Below, piece after piece: positions 9,753 through 19,907 of a stretch of 64,000 bases of DNA. How positions within the stretch are numbered: the stretch's first letter is position 1; each line of letters opens with the position of its first letter. The notes under the pieces were generated by a model. That model was given only the letters and a program-made list of their open reading frames with translations, had not been told where the DNA came from and did no database searches. The DNA is from Gilliamella apis (GTDB lineage: Bacteria > Pseudomonadota > Gammaproteobacteria > Enterobacterales > Orbaceae). The stretch is taken from NCBI RefSeq assembly GCF_030758615.1, contig NZ_CP132381.1, positions 1,612,001 to 1,676,000 on the forward strand, given 5' to 3'. The translations under genes and the position numbers were made by a program.

Positions 9753-11090
9753 ATGGATTCACAGATTTGGGAGTTAGGTGTTTTAATTTCAAGTATTTTA
9801 TTAATTGTAATAAGTATAATCAAATTTAAACTTCATCCATTTTTAGCTTTATTATTATCCAGCTTTTATGTTGGTGTATTGATGAAAATGAAGCCATTAA
9901 ATATGATTGCTTCTATTGAAGATGGTATTGGTGGTACACTCGGTTTTTTAGCTGCAGTAATTGGTTTAGGTACCATTCTGAGTAAAATGATAGAAATATC
10001 AGGTGCAGCTGAACGCATTGGTATTACTTTACAAAAATGCCGCTGGTTATCACCAGATGTTATTATGGTATTGATTGGCATGATTTGCGGTATAACATTA
10101 TTTGTTGAGGTCGGCGTTGTACTCTTGATACCATTAGCCTTTTCAATTGCTAAAAAAACCAAAACATCATTGTTAATGTTAGCAATTCCATTATGTACTG
10201 CACTTATGACGGTTCATTGTATTGTTCCACCTCATCCAGCTGCACTGTATGTCACTAATGCTTTAGGCGTTGATATTGGTAGTGTAATTTTATATGGATT
10301 AATTATTGGAATAATCGCATCATTAGCCGGAGGTTCTATTTTTTTAAGAATGATCAAAAATAGAATTCCATTTAAAGCTGTACCGGAACAATTTTCCGAT
10401 TTAAAAATAAGAACTGCAGAAGAATTACCTTCATTAGCTGCAACATTACTTATAATTTTATTACCCATTTTTCTCATGCTGATTAAAACAATTACGGAGT
10501 TAAACATGGATAAAAACACGTCAATTTATACTGTTTTAGAATTTACCGGTAATCCTATTACCGCTATGTTTATTGCTACATTTGTTGCCTATTATATGCT
10601 AGGTCTAAGACGTGAAATGAAAATGGCCGACTTACTCAATAAAACTGAAGATTGTTTTTCAACAATTGGCAATATTTTGTTAATTATCGCCGCTGGTGGT
10701 GCATTTAATGGTATTTTAAAAGCGAGTGGCTTGAGTGATAGTTTAGCAAGTATTTTATCTCTCTTAGATATGCATCCAATTTTATTGGCATGGCTAGTAG
10801 CAATAATTTTGCATGCGGCAGTAGGTTCAGCAACGGTTGCTATGATGGGCGCCACAGCAATCGTATCACCGATGCTAATCCTTTATCCTGATATCAGTCC
10901 GGAAATCATTACACTGGCTATAGGTTCGGGTGCTATTGGTTGTACCATAGTTACTGATTCGTTATTTTGGCTTGTTAAGCAATATTGTGGTGCGACAATG
11001 ACTGAAATGCTGAAATACTACACCTCTGCAACATTCATTGCTTCAGTAGTGGCATTAATGGTTACTTTTTTATTATCTAATTTTATTTAG
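9753..11090 (+). CDS. dsdX: D-serine transporter DsdX (GntP family)
   Basis: Inner-membrane D-serine/H+ symporter of the GntP family. The 445-aa product equals E. coli DsdX in length and follows it throughout: MDSQIWELG start, [99 protein letters not shown] and [24 protein letters not shown]. Around twelve membrane segments are visible. An upstream TTG (9735) is open but is not needed: the ATG at 9753 matches the family start and has GGGAAAA ahead of it. dsdA follows after 19 bases. Confidence 0.95.
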   Translation: MDSQIWELGVLISSILLIVISIIKFKLHPFLALLLSSFYVGVLMKMKPLNMIASIEDGIGGTLGFLAAVIGLGTILSKMIEISGAAERIGITLQKCRWLSPDVIMVLIGMICGITLFVEVGVVLLIPLAFSIAKKTKTSLLMLAIPLCTALMTVHCIVPPHPAALYVTNALGVDIGSVILYGLIIGIIASLAGGSIFLRMIKNRIPFKAVPEQFSDLKIRTAEELPSLAATLLIILLPIFLMLIKTITELNMDKNTSIYTVLEFTGNPITAMFIATFVAYYMLGLRREMKMADLLNKTEDCFSTIGNILLIIAAGGAFNGILKASGLSDSLASILSLLDMHPILLAWLVAIILHAAVGSATVAMMGATAIVSPMLILYPDISPEIITLAIGSGAIGCTIVTDSLFWLVKQYCGATMTEMLKYYTSATFIASVVALMVTFLLSNFI

Positions 11091-11109
11091 ATATCTTTCA
11101 AGGAGTGAT

Positions 11110-12441
11110 ATGAATCAAATAGAGATACAAACACTTATAGCCGATAAACCGTTAGTAAAAAAGTTAATTCAGCTTCAACCATGCAGTTGGTTTAATCCTG
11201 ATACCACAACTTTAGCAATAGGCCTTCCTTATGTTGGACTTGATCAAATTGATATAAAAAAAGCGAGTGAACGCTTAAATCGTTTTGCACCTTACTTAGC
11301 ATTAGCTTTCCCTGAAACAGCAACAACCAAGGGTATTATTGAATCACAGTTAGTTGAAATTACTAATATGAAACAGGCCCTTGAAGCCAGATATAATGTT
11401 GCTATCGCCGGTCAACTTTATTTGAAAAAAGATAGTCATTTACCTATTTCTGGCTCAATTAAAGCTCGCGGCGGTATTTATGAAGTCTTAACTTATGCTG
11501 AAAAACTAGCTATTGAAAATGGATTATTATCAGAACATGATGATTACAGCAAATTCTATTCTGATAAGTTTAAACAGTTTTTTAGTCAATATCGTATCGC
11601 GGTAGGTTCAACAGGTAACCTTGGTTTATCAATTGGCATAATGAGCGCTAAACTCGGGTTTCAAGTTAGCGTACATATGTCGGCAGATGCCCGAGAATGG
11701 AAAAAAAAGAAATTACAAGATCATGGTGTTAATGTTATTGAATATGAACAAGACTATGGTGTTGCCGTTGAACAAGGCCGTAAAGCAGCAGAATCTGATC
11801 CAAAATGTTTCTTCATCGACGATGAAAATTCTACTACCCTATTTTTAGGCTATTCAGTCGCAGGTGAACGCACGAAACAACAATTCAATGAGTTGGGAAT
11901 TAAAGTTGATAAAGATCATCCTCTTTTTGTCTATTTACCATGTGGTGTAGGTGGTGGCCCTGGCGGTGTTGCTTTTGGTTTAAAAATGGCATTCGGTGAT
12001 AATGTACATTGTATTTTTGCTGAACCGATCCATTCACCGTGTATGTTACTAGGGGTTTATACTGGTTTACATGACAAAATTTCGGTACAAGAGATCGGCA
12101 TTGATAATATTACTGCCGCAGATGGTTTGGCTGTGGGTCGGCCTTCTGGATTTGTTGGACGAGCGATGCAACGTCTCTTAGATGGATATTACACCCTGTC
12201 TGATCAGGATATGTATGATTTGTTAGTATTACTGGATAAAACCGAAAACATGCAACTTGAACCTTCTGCTCTAGCAGGTATGCAAGGTCCCGTCATTGTA
12301 ACTAACAATTCGAAATATTTAGAACGTATGCAATTTACCCATCAGCAACTACAAAATGCAACTCATTTAGTATGGGCAACTGGCGGCGGAATGGTACCGA
12401 AAGAGGAGATGCAAAAATATTTAAATTTAGGAAAAATTTAG
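11110..12441 (+). CDS. dsdA: D-serine ammonia-lyase DsdA
   Basis: PLP-dependent D-serine dehydratase, converting D-serine to pyruvate and ammonia, so it both detoxifies and feeds. The PLP lysine is K118 in [11 protein letters not shown], the same position as in E. coli. Other family motifs are [51 protein letters not shown], the phosphate-binding [34 protein letters not shown] and the terminal [13 protein letters not shown]. Length 443 aa against 442 in E. coli. An ideal AAGGAGTGAT site precedes the ATG. Cotranscribed with dsdX. Confidence 0.97.
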   Translation: MNQIEIQTLIADKPLVKKLIQLQPCSWFNPDTTTLAIGLPYVGLDQIDIKKASERLNRFAPYLALAFPETATTKGIIESQLVEITNMKQALEARYNVAIAGQLYLKKDSHLPISGSIKARGGIYEVLTYAEKLAIENGLLSEHDDYSKFYSDKFKQFFSQYRIAVGSTGNLGLSIGIMSAKLGFQVSVHMSADAREWKKKKLQDHGVNVIEYEQDYGVAVEQGRKAAESDPKCFFIDDENSTTLFLGYSVAGERTKQQFNELGIKVDKDHPLFVYLPCGVGGGPGGVAFGLKMAFGDNVHCIFAEPIHSPCMLLGVYTGLHDKISVQEIGIDNITAADGLAVGRPSGFVGRAMQRLLDGYYTLSDQDMYDLLVLLDKTENMQLEPSALAGMQGPVIVTNNSKYLERMQFTHQQLQNATHLVWATGGGMVPKEEMQKYLNLGKI

Positions 12442-12447
12442 TAACAG

Positions 12448-12482
12448 TTACTGACAAATATCCCAATAATATTTGTCAGTAA
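12448..12482. terminator. Hairpin between convergent dsdA and the aldo/keto reductase
   Basis: Perfect 14-bp inverted repeat (12448-12461 with 12469-12482) around a 7-base loop, lying six bases after the dsdA stop and ahead of the stop of the convergent gene. It probably ends transcription from both sides, though the U tracts are short. Confidence 0.7.
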
Positions 12483-12507
12483 ATTTAATCTTGTGCATTG
12501 CAACCAA

Positions 12508-13470
12508 TTAAAGCGCGCCGACAATACGATGAGGCAAGTAAAGTTCTTCAAGATAAGCAATATCTTCTTTAGTTAATGAAACCTTTAATGCCCCTACCGA
12601 ATCATCCAAATATTGCGTTTTGGTTGCCCCAATGATTGGTGAAGCAACGCCTTTGGCAAATTGCCATGCAAGAGCAACTTGAGTCATGGTTACAGCATAT
12701 TTTTGCGCAATTTCATTAACTCTTTTCACTATATTCATGTCGATTTGTTGGGTACTATCGTATTTAGCAACCGCCGTTTTATCAGTTTTACTACGTAGTG
12801 TATTGGTCTGCCATTCTAATCGGGTGAGTCTCCCTGCAGCTAAAGGGCTATAAGGGGTTAATGAAACATTGAATTGCTTACAGATGGGAATTAATTCTCT
12901 TTCATCTTCACGATATAATAAATTATAGTGATTCTGCATCGAAACAAACGGCGTCCAACCATTTTGTTTGGCGACTAATTGCATATTATAAAATTGATAA
13001 CCATACATCGCAGAAGCACCTAATGCTCGTACTTTACCACTCTGAACTAAATGATGTAACGCAGCCATGGTTTCCTCAATTGGTGTACTGTAATCAAAAC
13101 GATGGATAATATATAAATCAACATAATCAGTACCTAATCGTCTCAGGGATCCATCAATTTCTCGTTCAATTGCTGTTTTAGATAAATGCCCTTCATTAAA
13201 AAAGACTTTAGTAGCCAGAATTACTTTGTCTCGAGCTATATTTCGTTTAATCGCTCTTCCTACATATTCTTCGCTGGTACCACTAGAGTATGTATTTGCT
13301 GTATCAATAAAATTAATTCCTAGATCTAAGGCATGTTTAATAATTGTTTCGCTTTGTTCTGGATTAAGTGTCCAATCATGCATTTTACTAGTTGGATCGC
13401 CAAAACTCATACATCCTAAACAAAATCGTGAGACTTCAATATCTGAATTACCTAATTTTATATAATCCAT
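12508..13470 (-). CDS. Aldo/keto reductase
   Basis: NADPH-dependent aldo/keto reductase, probably of the YajO/YakC-like subgroup. The catalytic tetrad is intact: D56 and Y61 in FIDTANTYSSG, K88 in ILATKVFF and H123 in LYIIHRFD. It also has the family start LGNSDIEVSRFCLGCMSFG and the nucleotide-binding end PIIGATKTQYLDDSV. At 320 aa it is of usual length. An AGGAGAGAGAGT site supports the start. It diverges from a LysR gene 161 bases away, which probably controls it. The physiological substrate is unknown. Confidence 0.9.
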   Translation of the reverse strand: MDYIKLGNSDIEVSRFCLGCMSFGDPTSKMHDWTLNPEQSETIIKHALDLGINFIDTANTYSSGTSEEYVGRAIKRNIARDKVILATKVFFNEGHLSKTAIEREIDGSLRRLGTDYVDLYIIHRFDYSTPIEETMAALHHLVQSGKVRALGASAMYGYQFYNMQLVAKQNGWTPFVSMQNHYNLLYREDERELIPICKQFNVSLTPYSPLAAGRLTRLEWQTNTLRSKTDKTAVAKYDSTQQIDMNIVKRVNEIAQKYAVTMTQVALAWQFAKGVASPIIGATKTQYLDDSVGALKVSLTKEDIAYLEELYLPHRIVGAL

Positions 13471-13564
13471 ACTCTCTCTCCTAAATAGCTAATAATATAT
13501 TGAATAATTTAATAAATTGTTAAAAATTCAATTTTAATTATGATTATTTTATCGTTAACTTTTA

Positions 13565-13612
13565 TTGAGATAAACGTATTATTCATTTATAGTATAATGA
13601 ATTAAATTCATT
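13565..13612 (+). promoter_or_regulatory. Promoter and putative LysR operator
   Basis: TTGAGA (13565-13570) and TATAGT (13588-13593) are 17 bases apart, a good sigma-70 promoter for the LysR gene. Immediately after it lies a 17-base inverted repeat, AATGAATT-A-AATTCATT (13596-13612). It contains the T-N11-A pattern typical of LysR sites and is well placed for autoregulation. Binding is inferred. Confidence 0.5.
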
Positions 13613-13631
13613 AATTTTCTATTTATATCCG

Positions 13632-14513
13632 ATGTATAACTATAATGAACTAAACTATTTTATTACTATAGCTAAAGCAAAAAGCTTTGTTGGTGCAGCT
13701 AAATCTTTAGGTGTTTCGTCATCAGCACTCAGTCATAGCATGCGAAACTTAGAAACACGTCTGAGTTTACGGCTATTTAATCGCACGACTCGAAGCCTAT
13801 CATTGACAGAGGCTGGTGAACAACTTTATAAACAAATAGCTCCTTTATATCGACAAATCAATGAAGAAGTTGCCGCTCTTGGGGATTACCTTGATACTCC
13901 ATCGGGTACCATTAGAATTAATGCATCGAATATTGCTATTGAAAATTTTATATACCCTAAATTAAGTCAATTTTCACTACGCTATCCACAAATTAAAATT
14001 GAAATTCAATGTGACAATAACTTAGTCGATATTGTCAAACAAGGTTTCGATATGGGCTGCCGAATCGGAAATGATTTGGCAAAAGAGATGGTAGCAGTAA
14101 AAATATCAGAACCTTTGCGAATGGCTTTAGTGGCTAGTCCTGATTATTTGCGTCAGAGAACAAAACCAAAACAGATAAATGATTTAGATCAACATTTATT
14201 AATTGGCAAAAAAGTTTCAACCCAATATGGAATGGAATCGATATGGGAGTTTTCCGATAAAGGCAATATTATTCAATATCACCCTATTTCTCACTTCACA
14301 ATCAATAATCATTTAAGAAAACAAGCTACTCTTGATGGCTTAGGTATTAGTTGGATTGGTTATCCAGATGTAAAAAATGAATTAGCATCAGGACAACTTA
14401 TAGAATTATTACCTGAATATTCAATTACATATGAACCTTTTTATATTTATTATCCAAGTCGTAAGGGGCATTCAAATGTATTTAGACTAGTATTAGAAGC
14501 ATTAAAAAACTAG
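13632..14513 (+). CDS. LysR-family transcriptional regulator
   Basis: LysR regulator of the common oxidative/aldehyde-type subgroup often found next to reductases. N-terminal HTH: YFITIAKAKSFVGAAKSLGVSSSALSHSMRNLETRLSLRLFNRTTRSLSLTEAG. A co-inducer-binding domain follows (FIYPKLSQFSLRYPQIKIEIQ, VDIVKQGFDMGCRIG, LVASPDYL, TLDGLGISWIGYP). No clear Shine-Dalgarno precedes the ATG. Divergence from the aldo/keto reductase makes that gene the probable target. Confidence 0.88.
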   Translation: MYNYNELNYFITIAKAKSFVGAAKSLGVSSSALSHSMRNLETRLSLRLFNRTTRSLSLTEAGEQLYKQIAPLYRQINEEVAALGDYLDTPSGTIRINASNIAIENFIYPKLSQFSLRYPQIKIEIQCDNNLVDIVKQGFDMGCRIGNDLAKEMVAVKISEPLRMALVASPDYLRQRTKPKQINDLDQHLLIGKKVSTQYGMESIWEFSDKGNIIQYHPISHFTINNHLRKQATLDGLGISWIGYPDVKNELASGQLIELLPEYSITYEPFYIYYPSRKGHSNVFRLVLEALKN

Positions 14514-14698
14514 TTTAGTTTCAAATGGTTGATAAAAAATGACATGAAAAATTAATATTTAAATCTACAAACAATTTTTATGTCTAATACTCGTTATATA
14601 GTACATTAAAATGAAGCTCACATAAGTTTAAAAATAAAATCTTTTCTAATATTAAACAATGTATTGAACTTTATTGATATTATCTAATATCAGCTTAA

Positions 14699-14732
14699 AT
14701 AATTAGTTATTTAACAAAAAATAACTAATTAT
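14699..14732. terminator. Hairpin between the convergent LysR and FAD-oxidase genes
   Basis: A 12-bp AT-rich inverted repeat (14699-14710 with 14721-14732) with a 10-base A-rich loop, 16 bases after the stop of the minus-strand oxidase. The rest of 14514-14747 shows nothing further. Confidence 0.5.
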
Positions 14733-14747
14733 CTTGCTGGCACTATG

Positions 14748-16145
14748 TTATTGAACGGTTTGAATATGGTAGCGTTTCAATAACATATTACTGAATTTAT
14801 TGTGTGGATCTAAACGAGCTTTAAGTTTAAAAAATTGCTCAGCCTGTGGATATGCTCTTTGAAATTGTTCTGTTGTCGCATGTAATTGATAAGGTAGATA
14901 GTAACTTCCTTGATTTTCCAAAACAGCATCTATTAATTCCCTTGTCCAATTACCAACATGTTGTTTGCTCAATTCATCAGTGTCTTGCTGATAATAGACC
15001 ACAAAAGCAAATACTTCCGATTTTGCCCAAGCCAGTAATGAACCACTATCTTGGTTGGCATGACGAATAGAAATATTAATAACATTAACTTTATATTTTT
15101 TCAAAATAGTGACTAATTTTGGATAAAAGTGATCAAATTGTTCAACCGGTATAAAATATTCTTGCAAAACAAAGCTTTTATTTTTAGTCGCTATCGGTTG
15201 TAAATACGAGACATCATAACTAGCCTCATAATTACGCCACATTACTGGTTTTTTTATGTAATAAAAATCATCAAATAATTTACGTAAATTTTTACCAGTA
15301 GTCGAGGAAGATACAATTTTGATTGGCTTTTCCAGATTATGCGATTTTTTATCATCAGATCTTAATCGTTGCAAAATCGTTAATGGTTCTTCAGTCTGTT
15401 TATAAGTAACGGATCTCACTCTTTTATAATCTGGTGGATAAATTATCGCATTATGGAATATCGATTTTTTATCAGAACGAATATGTTGGGTAAAATATTG
15501 ATAATAGTTGTTAATTGGCATAGCTTTACTAAAACGTTTGACTTTAACATTATCTGCAAGTTGTAAAGTCACTTCGGTGATTATACCTAAGCCACCATAA
15601 CCCCCAATAGCACCATAGAATATATCTTGATTTTGCTCAGGACTAGCTATTACTACTTTGCCATCAGCTAACACAATTTTAAATTGTTTTACCGAAAGAA
15701 TTATAGGTCCTTCACCTATATAACGGCCATGAACATTAACACTTAATGATCCACCAATACTAAAATTAGCATAACTTTGCATTATTTTTACAGATAAATC
15801 ATAAGGGTCTATAAGCGCTTGGACTTGATGCCATGTGGCACCGGTCTCGATAGTTAGCAACTTTTGTTCAGGTTTAAAATCAATGACATGATTTAATTTG
15901 CGAGTATCTATTTGTACGGCACCCTGAATTGCGGTTTGTCCTCCCATACTATATTTACCACCAGCAATACTAATTGGCCCGCTAGCCTTTTTAACTATAT
16001 CAACAACTTGTTGAGTAGATTCTGGTTGCACAACTGCAGCAACTTGAACTGGTGTCATTCCAGTTACATCATTAACTTCTACTGCCATGACAGTCAAGGG
16101 CAATAAAAAACCAAATACAGATAATAATAAATTTATTTTTTTCAT
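14748..16145 (-). CDS. Exported FAD-linked oxidase (VAO/PCMH family)
   Basis: FAD-binding oxidoreductase of the vanillyl-alcohol oxidase fold with an N-terminal signal peptide (MKKINLLLSVFGFLLPLTVMA). The FAD-binding half shows VVQPESTQQVVDIVKKA, SIAGGKYSMGGQ, LLTIETGATWHQVQ, NFSIGGSLSVNVHGRYIGEG and IFYGAIGGYGGLGIITEVTLQL. The C-terminus LDPHNKFSNMLLKRY is like that of sugar-lactone oxidases. The GGKYSMGGQ loop lacks the His usually bonded to FAD, so the cofactor may be non-covalent. The upstream TTG start (16163) is not needed. The oxidised substrate is unknown; export points to a periplasmic sugar-type compound. Confidence 0.8.
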   Translation of the reverse strand: MKKINLLLSVFGFLLPLTVMAVEVNDVTGMTPVQVAAVVQPESTQQVVDIVKKASGPISIAGGKYSMGGQTAIQGAVQIDTRKLNHVIDFKPEQKLLTIETGATWHQVQALIDPYDLSVKIMQSYANFSIGGSLSVNVHGRYIGEGPIILSVKQFKIVLADGKVVIASPEQNQDIFYGAIGGYGGLGIITEVTLQLADNVKVKRFSKAMPINNYYQYFTQHIRSDKKSIFHNAIIYPPDYKRVRSVTYKQTEEPLTILQRLRSDDKKSHNLEKPIKIVSSSTTGKNLRKLFDDFYYIKKPVMWRNYEASYDVSYLQPIATKNKSFVLQEYFIPVEQFDHFYPKLVTILKKYKVNVINISIRHANQDSGSLLAWAKSEVFAFVVYYQQDTDELSKQHVGNWTRELIDAVLENQGSYYLPYQLHATTEQFQRAYPQAEQFFKLKARLDPHNKFSNMLLKRYHIQTVQ

Positions 16146-16322
16146 TTTAAATACTAATTGCAAATCAAATATAGCTAGAATGATTATCTTAACTAGTATA
16201 AATATATAGTTCCATTATTTTATTGAAAAATATAGAGTTAGATAACTTTAAAAATTCATAATAGTGCTCCCCTAAGCCTATTATAAACTAGATTCTTTAT
16301 TCACTCAGGGGAGATAGACTAC

Positions 16323-17114
16323 TTATTTTAATAAACTATATTGTTGATTAATTTCTTCGCTAGCTTTGCGAAGGTCTTCTTGAAATTTTGCAATAGTTTG
16401 TAATTTTGAGTATTCTACAGCACCGACTATACGACCAGCGTTAACATCTGTCTGCCAATGAGCACCGCAAATCACTCTACTTTGACCAAACTCATAACCA
16501 CGTTTTATTATTGTTTCGGCATGTGAAGGAGCAATTTGAGCTAAAACTAATGCTAATGTCCAACCATAAGCTGTATGACCTGATGGGAAAGATCCATTTT
16601 GACGTAATCGATCTTCTTCCTCAATCGGTTGACAAGAATGATTACCAAAATAGACAAATGGACGTTTTCTCATGTAAAATTCTTTGGCAGTTTTAGTCGC
16701 ATTGTCTGCTGAATCGACTAATAGATCGCCAAACATTTTATATAAAGTAGGCGTAGTCTCTGGCGAAATTGTGATACCGAGCGATTGAGAAAATATTTTA
16801 GCCACATTCGCAATATGCAAATCAGCATCCTGTATCGCTTGTTGCCAACGCTCTGTACCTTTAAGGTTATAACCATGTAAATAAGCTATTTTATCTGCTT
16901 CAAATTCAGGTGTCCCTTCTTCTGGATAAACAGGTAAATACTCTTTACTACTCACCGCTTGCTCGGCAGTGTGATAAGTAATCCCTACTTCATGGCCTAG
17001 AAAATCCTCAGTTGAACCTTTTTGGAAAGCAAATAACGATGAAGAAAAAATCAAAGAGCAATATAGCGTTGAAATAAAGATAGTTAGTTTTCTGTTCTTA
17101 ACATTTTTAGCCAT
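16323..17114 (-). CDS. Class A non-specific acid phosphatase (PAP2 family)
   Basis: Periplasmic acid phosphatase of the PhoC/PhoN type. A signal peptide ends around SSLFA. The phosphatase signature is complete: K-x6-RP in KEFYMRKRP, then GSFPSGHTAYGW, then SRVICGAHWQTD with the catalytic His and Asp. The surrounding YLHGYNLKGTERWQQAIQDA and FGDLLVDSADNATKTAKEFY are also typical of class A enzymes. Length 263 aa is slightly above the usual ~250. An AGGAG site precedes the ATG. It probably releases phosphate from organic monoesters outside the inner membrane. Confidence 0.92.
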   Translation of the reverse strand: MAKNVKNRKLTIFISTLYCSLIFSSSLFAFQKGSTEDFLGHEVGITYHTAEQAVSSKEYLPVYPEEGTPEFEADKIAYLHGYNLKGTERWQQAIQDADLHIANVAKIFSQSLGITISPETTPTLYKMFGDLLVDSADNATKTAKEFYMRKRPFVYFGNHSCQPIEEEDRLRQNGSFPSGHTAYGWTLALVLAQIAPSHAETIIKRGYEFGQSRVICGAHWQTDVNAGRIVGAVEYSKLQTIAKFQEDLRKASEEINQQYSLLK

Positions 17115-17478
17115 TATTTACTCCTATTACTTGGTTGATTGATTTAAAAAAACAATTAATTAAATTAAGGGATCTTAAAAAAATTTTTATAAATAAAAAG
17201 TGAAAGAAACATCTAACATTGCACAAACATTTCTAGTTTTTTATCAATTGTTTGACTGAAAATGGAAAAACTAATCTAATTGTAATGGATTATATCTTTG
17301 TTAGATTAGTCATTCGAACGTAAATGCGAGAAAAGTTCAATTGTATTTAAACTGATATTAAAAGCATTGAAATACTGAATATCGAAGTACGAAAACTTTA
17401 TTACTTCTTATAAGGTCGAGTATACGACCTTATGAAAATATATTAATTCATTTATTCACTTAAAATAATTAATTGAGA
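17115..17478. other. Non-coding gap upstream of the acid phosphatase
   Basis: No gene seen. It contains two inverted repeats. One is a 10-bp repeat ACTAATCTAA / TTAGATTAGT (17270-17279, 17301-17310), possibly a regulatory site. The other is a 9-bp hairpin ATAAGGTCG / CGACCTTAT (17410-17433) downstream of the small lipoprotein gene, probably its transcript end. Confidence 0.5.
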
Positions 17479-18060
17479 TTATTTTTTATTATCTAAGGAA
17501 ATATTCGTTTTTTGAATAAATTTTTTCCAAATTAGTAATTGAACTAATATTTTTTTAGTTGTAACTTCATCGACTAAATAACGTCTTTCAGACTTAAATA
17601 AGCCAAAAATACCGTTATCAATAAGGGTCTGAGATATATAAGGAATATTATTATTTATTAAATATTTTCTACCTAATACGCCTAATTTTATATTATCTTC
17701 ATATTCTTTTTGTTTTAAAGAACGCTCTTGTGCAGGTAAATTTGCCCATTTTAAAAAATTGACAAGTTCTTTTATTACATCGTCAATTTGGGCAGCTTCA
17801 ATTTTAGGATAAGTTAAAAGTATGTCATTAAAATATGTATAATATTGCCTATAATCATTTTTTTTGCCAACAAAAATATAGAGAGCATTTTTACCTATAT
17901 ATTCGTTACATTGATTTTTATCTGTATTAAACACACAATATTTGATTTTTATACCTGTGTTGTATCTATCATACTCTTTGGGTGGAACCATACGAACAGA
18001 ATCTTTAGGAGCACATCCAATAATGAAAATAGCCAAAACAAAATAAATTATTTTTTTCAT
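17479..18060 (-). CDS. Small lipoprotein of unknown function
   Basis: Not recognised. It begins MKKIIYFVLAIFIIGC, a lipoprotein signal with lipobox IIGC, so a lipid-anchored envelope protein of about 177 residues after processing. The body is charged and probably mostly helical (KIEAAQIDDVIKELVNFLKWANLPAQERSLKQKEYEDNIKL) with an N-terminal segment carrying two Cys (KYCVFNTDKNQCNEY) that may form a disulphide. It stands alone, with AT-rich DNA on both sides, and base usage is lower in GC than the core genes. Confidence 0.7.
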   Translation of the reverse strand: MKKIIYFVLAIFIIGCAPKDSVRMVPPKEYDRYNTGIKIKYCVFNTDKNQCNEYIGKNALYIFVGKKNDYRQYYTYFNDILLTYPKIEAAQIDDVIKELVNFLKWANLPAQERSLKQKEYEDNIKLGVLGRKYLINNNIPYISQTLIDNGIFGLFKSERRYLVDEVTTKKILVQLLIWKKFIQKTNISLDNKK

Positions 18061-18140
18061 TTTTAATCCTTTAATCTTGTAAACAATGGATTTAATTTAA
18101 ATAATCAAATTATGTCTTTATTAGAGGAAAATAATATCGT

Positions 18141-19376
18141 TTATTGCGATAATTCTAATAAAGTATCCAATAAAACATCTGCTCCGGCTTTGCACCAGGA
18201 AGTAGTTATCGATTCAGCTTCATTATGACTTATCCCTTTGATACAAGGAATAAATATCATTGAAGTCGGCGCAATGCTACTCAAATGACAAGCATCATGA
18301 CCTGCACCAGAAACCATTTCAATTGCCGAATAATTATTTTTTATTGCCGCCTTTCTAACTGACGTTATGCAGTTTAGATCAAAATGGATAGATGGCATGC
18401 TAAGCACTTTTTTTATTTCCAGTTTTAAATTTAATTTCTCAGCAATTTCAGATAATTGAGCATAGATAAGCGTTTCAAAGTTTGCCAATAATTCAGAATC
18501 ATAATGTCGTAGATCTATAGTAAAAAAACAATGATCCGCAACTACATTACGAGAATTTGGGCTGACAGTTATCATACCCACGGTTAACCTAATATCTTTG
18601 CTGTCTGGATGTAATGCCAGTCGGTTTAAAGCAGTCACAGATTCAGATAATCCCACCACCGCATCTTGGCGCATATTGACTGGCGTTGTTCCTGCATGGG
18701 CAGCTAAACCCGTCAATGTGACTTCATACCAACGCTGGGCAAACGCACCTTTAACAATACCAATTGTTTGATTTTGTTGTTCAAGTATAGGACCTTGTTC
18801 AATATGAGCCTCAATAATGGCTTTAATTGATTGATTGGCTATTTTAGCATTACCCAAATAACCAATATCTTCTAATGCTTGTTTAACCGTAATACCATCT
18901 TGATCTTTTATCGCATAAGCTTGATCAAGATCCAGCTTGCCAGTAAAAACAGCTGATCCCATCATGGCTGGCGCAAAACGTGAACCTTCTTCATTAGTCC
19001 ACATCACTAATTCTATAGGGTGATTAGTTTGAATATTATAATCATTTAACGTTAGTAAAACTTCTAAACCAGCTAATACGCCATAGATCCCATCATACCG
19101 GCCACCCTTTGGTTGACTATCACCATGTGAACCGGTCATCACTACTGGTAAATCTTTAAGGCCTTCTCGACGTATAAAAATATTACCTATCGCATCGACT
19201 TGAACTTTAAAACCAGCAGATTGACTAATTTGAATAAGTAAATCACGTGCTTGTTTATCTAAACTCGTTAATGTTAAACGTGTCACACCGCCATTTTTAG
19301 TCTTGCCTATTTGAGCAAAATCATCAAGCAATTTTTCAAGGCGGGCGATATTAATTTGGGGTTGTAAACTACTCAT
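18141..19376 (-). CDS. M20-family N-carbamoyl-amino acid amidohydrolase (possibly N-carbamoyl-L-cysteine hydrolase)
   Basis: Zinc-dependent amidohydrolase of the HyuC/AtcC/allantoate amidohydrolase branch of peptidase family M20. Metal-site motifs are MTGSHGDSQPKGGRYDG, MWTNEEGSRF, IEAHIEQGP and the late GAGHDACHL. The dimerisation domain includes GLAAHAGTTPVNMRQDA. Such enzymes split the carbamoyl group from N-carbamoyl amino acids. It overlaps by 8 bases an ATC-hydrolase gene. In Pseudomonas that pair (AtcB/AtcC) turns 2-aminothiazoline-4-carboxylate into L-cysteine through N-carbamoyl-cysteine, so that is the best guess for its substrate. Allantoate or beta-ureidopropionate remain possible. 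Confidence 0.85.
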   Translation of the reverse strand: MSSLQPQINIARLEKLLDDFAQIGKTKNGGVTRLTLTSLDKQARDLLIQISQSAGFKVQVDAIGNIFIRREGLKDLPVVMTGSHGDSQPKGGRYDGIYGVLAGLEVLLTLNDYNIQTNHPIELVMWTNEEGSRFAPAMMGSAVFTGKLDLDQAYAIKDQDGITVKQALEDIGYLGNAKIANQSIKAIIEAHIEQGPILEQQNQTIGIVKGAFAQRWYEVTLTGLAAHAGTTPVNMRQDAVVGLSESVTALNRLALHPDSKDIRLTVGMITVSPNSRNVVADHCFFTIDLRHYDSELLANFETLIYAQLSEIAEKLNLKLEIKKVLSMPSIHFDLNCITSVRKAAIKNNYSAIEMVSGAGHDACHLSSIAPTSMIFIPCIKGISHNEAESITTSWCKAGADVLLDTLLELSQ

Positions 19377-19854
19377 TATTTTTGCCCCTTAGGCAGTAAC
19401 GAAAATCACAAATACCATCACCCATCATAATAGTATGAGGACGATCTAATTTAACTTGCGGAGCATAACCTTCAATAAATTTACTATCACGATTGCAGGA
19501 TAATAAAAAACCAATTTCAGCTAATCCCATTTGCTGATACATTTCTGCGTATCGACATCGATGGACATTATAGTCATATCGCTCATGACTGTTTTCAACG
19601 ACAGTAATTATTAAAGCATCATCTTGTTCCCACAGATGTTGTAAGGCTACAAAACTTTCAACGCTAGTACCATTGGGCTCCTTTGCAGCAAACTCTTTTC
19701 CAGATTCAACTGCTGCTTGGGCAACCGCTTCGCCAATAACCGCCTTAGCGACCTCTTTACCATAATCGCGTGTTAATATTTCATATATAGGTTTTATTAT
19801 TTCTGCTTCAATTTTACGACGATGTAAAATACCTATTTCGGGAAATTCTTGCAT
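19369..19854 (-). CDS. L-2-amino-thiazoline-4-carboxylic acid hydrolase family protein
   Basis: Member of the ATC hydrolase family (AtcB type), which opens the ring of 2-amino-thiazoline-4-carboxylate to N-carbamoyl-L-cysteine. At about 161 aa it looks close to full length. Recognisable parts are the start LHRRKIEAEIIKPIYEIL, FVALQHLWEQDDALIITVVE, VHRCRYAEMYQQMGLAEIGFLLSCNRDSKFIEGYAPQVKLDRPHTIMMGDGICDFRY. Conserved Cys/His residues (HRCRY, SCNRD, CDFRY) are all present. A GAGG site eight bases upstream favours the ATG at 19854 over the preceding GTG. It overlaps the amidohydrolase downstream, so the two are translationally coupled. Confidence 0.85.
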   Translation of the reverse strand: MQEFPEIGILHRRKIEAEIIKPIYEILTRDYGKEVAKAVIGEAVAQAAVESGKEFAAKEPNGTSVESFVALQHLWEQDDALIITVVENSHERYDYNVHRCRYAEMYQQMGLAEIGFLLSCNRDSKFIEGYAPQVKLDRPHTIMMGDGICDFRYCLRGKNNE

Positions 19855-19907
19855 CACTTATACCTCAATTATTCTAACTATTATTTTTTAAGTTTAAATT
19901 TTTATTA

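Noticed and set aside
16267..16313. CTCCCCT/AGGGGAG repeat after the acid phosphatase gene
   Set aside because: Seven-base stem with a 33-base loop; may be a transcript end but not well supported.
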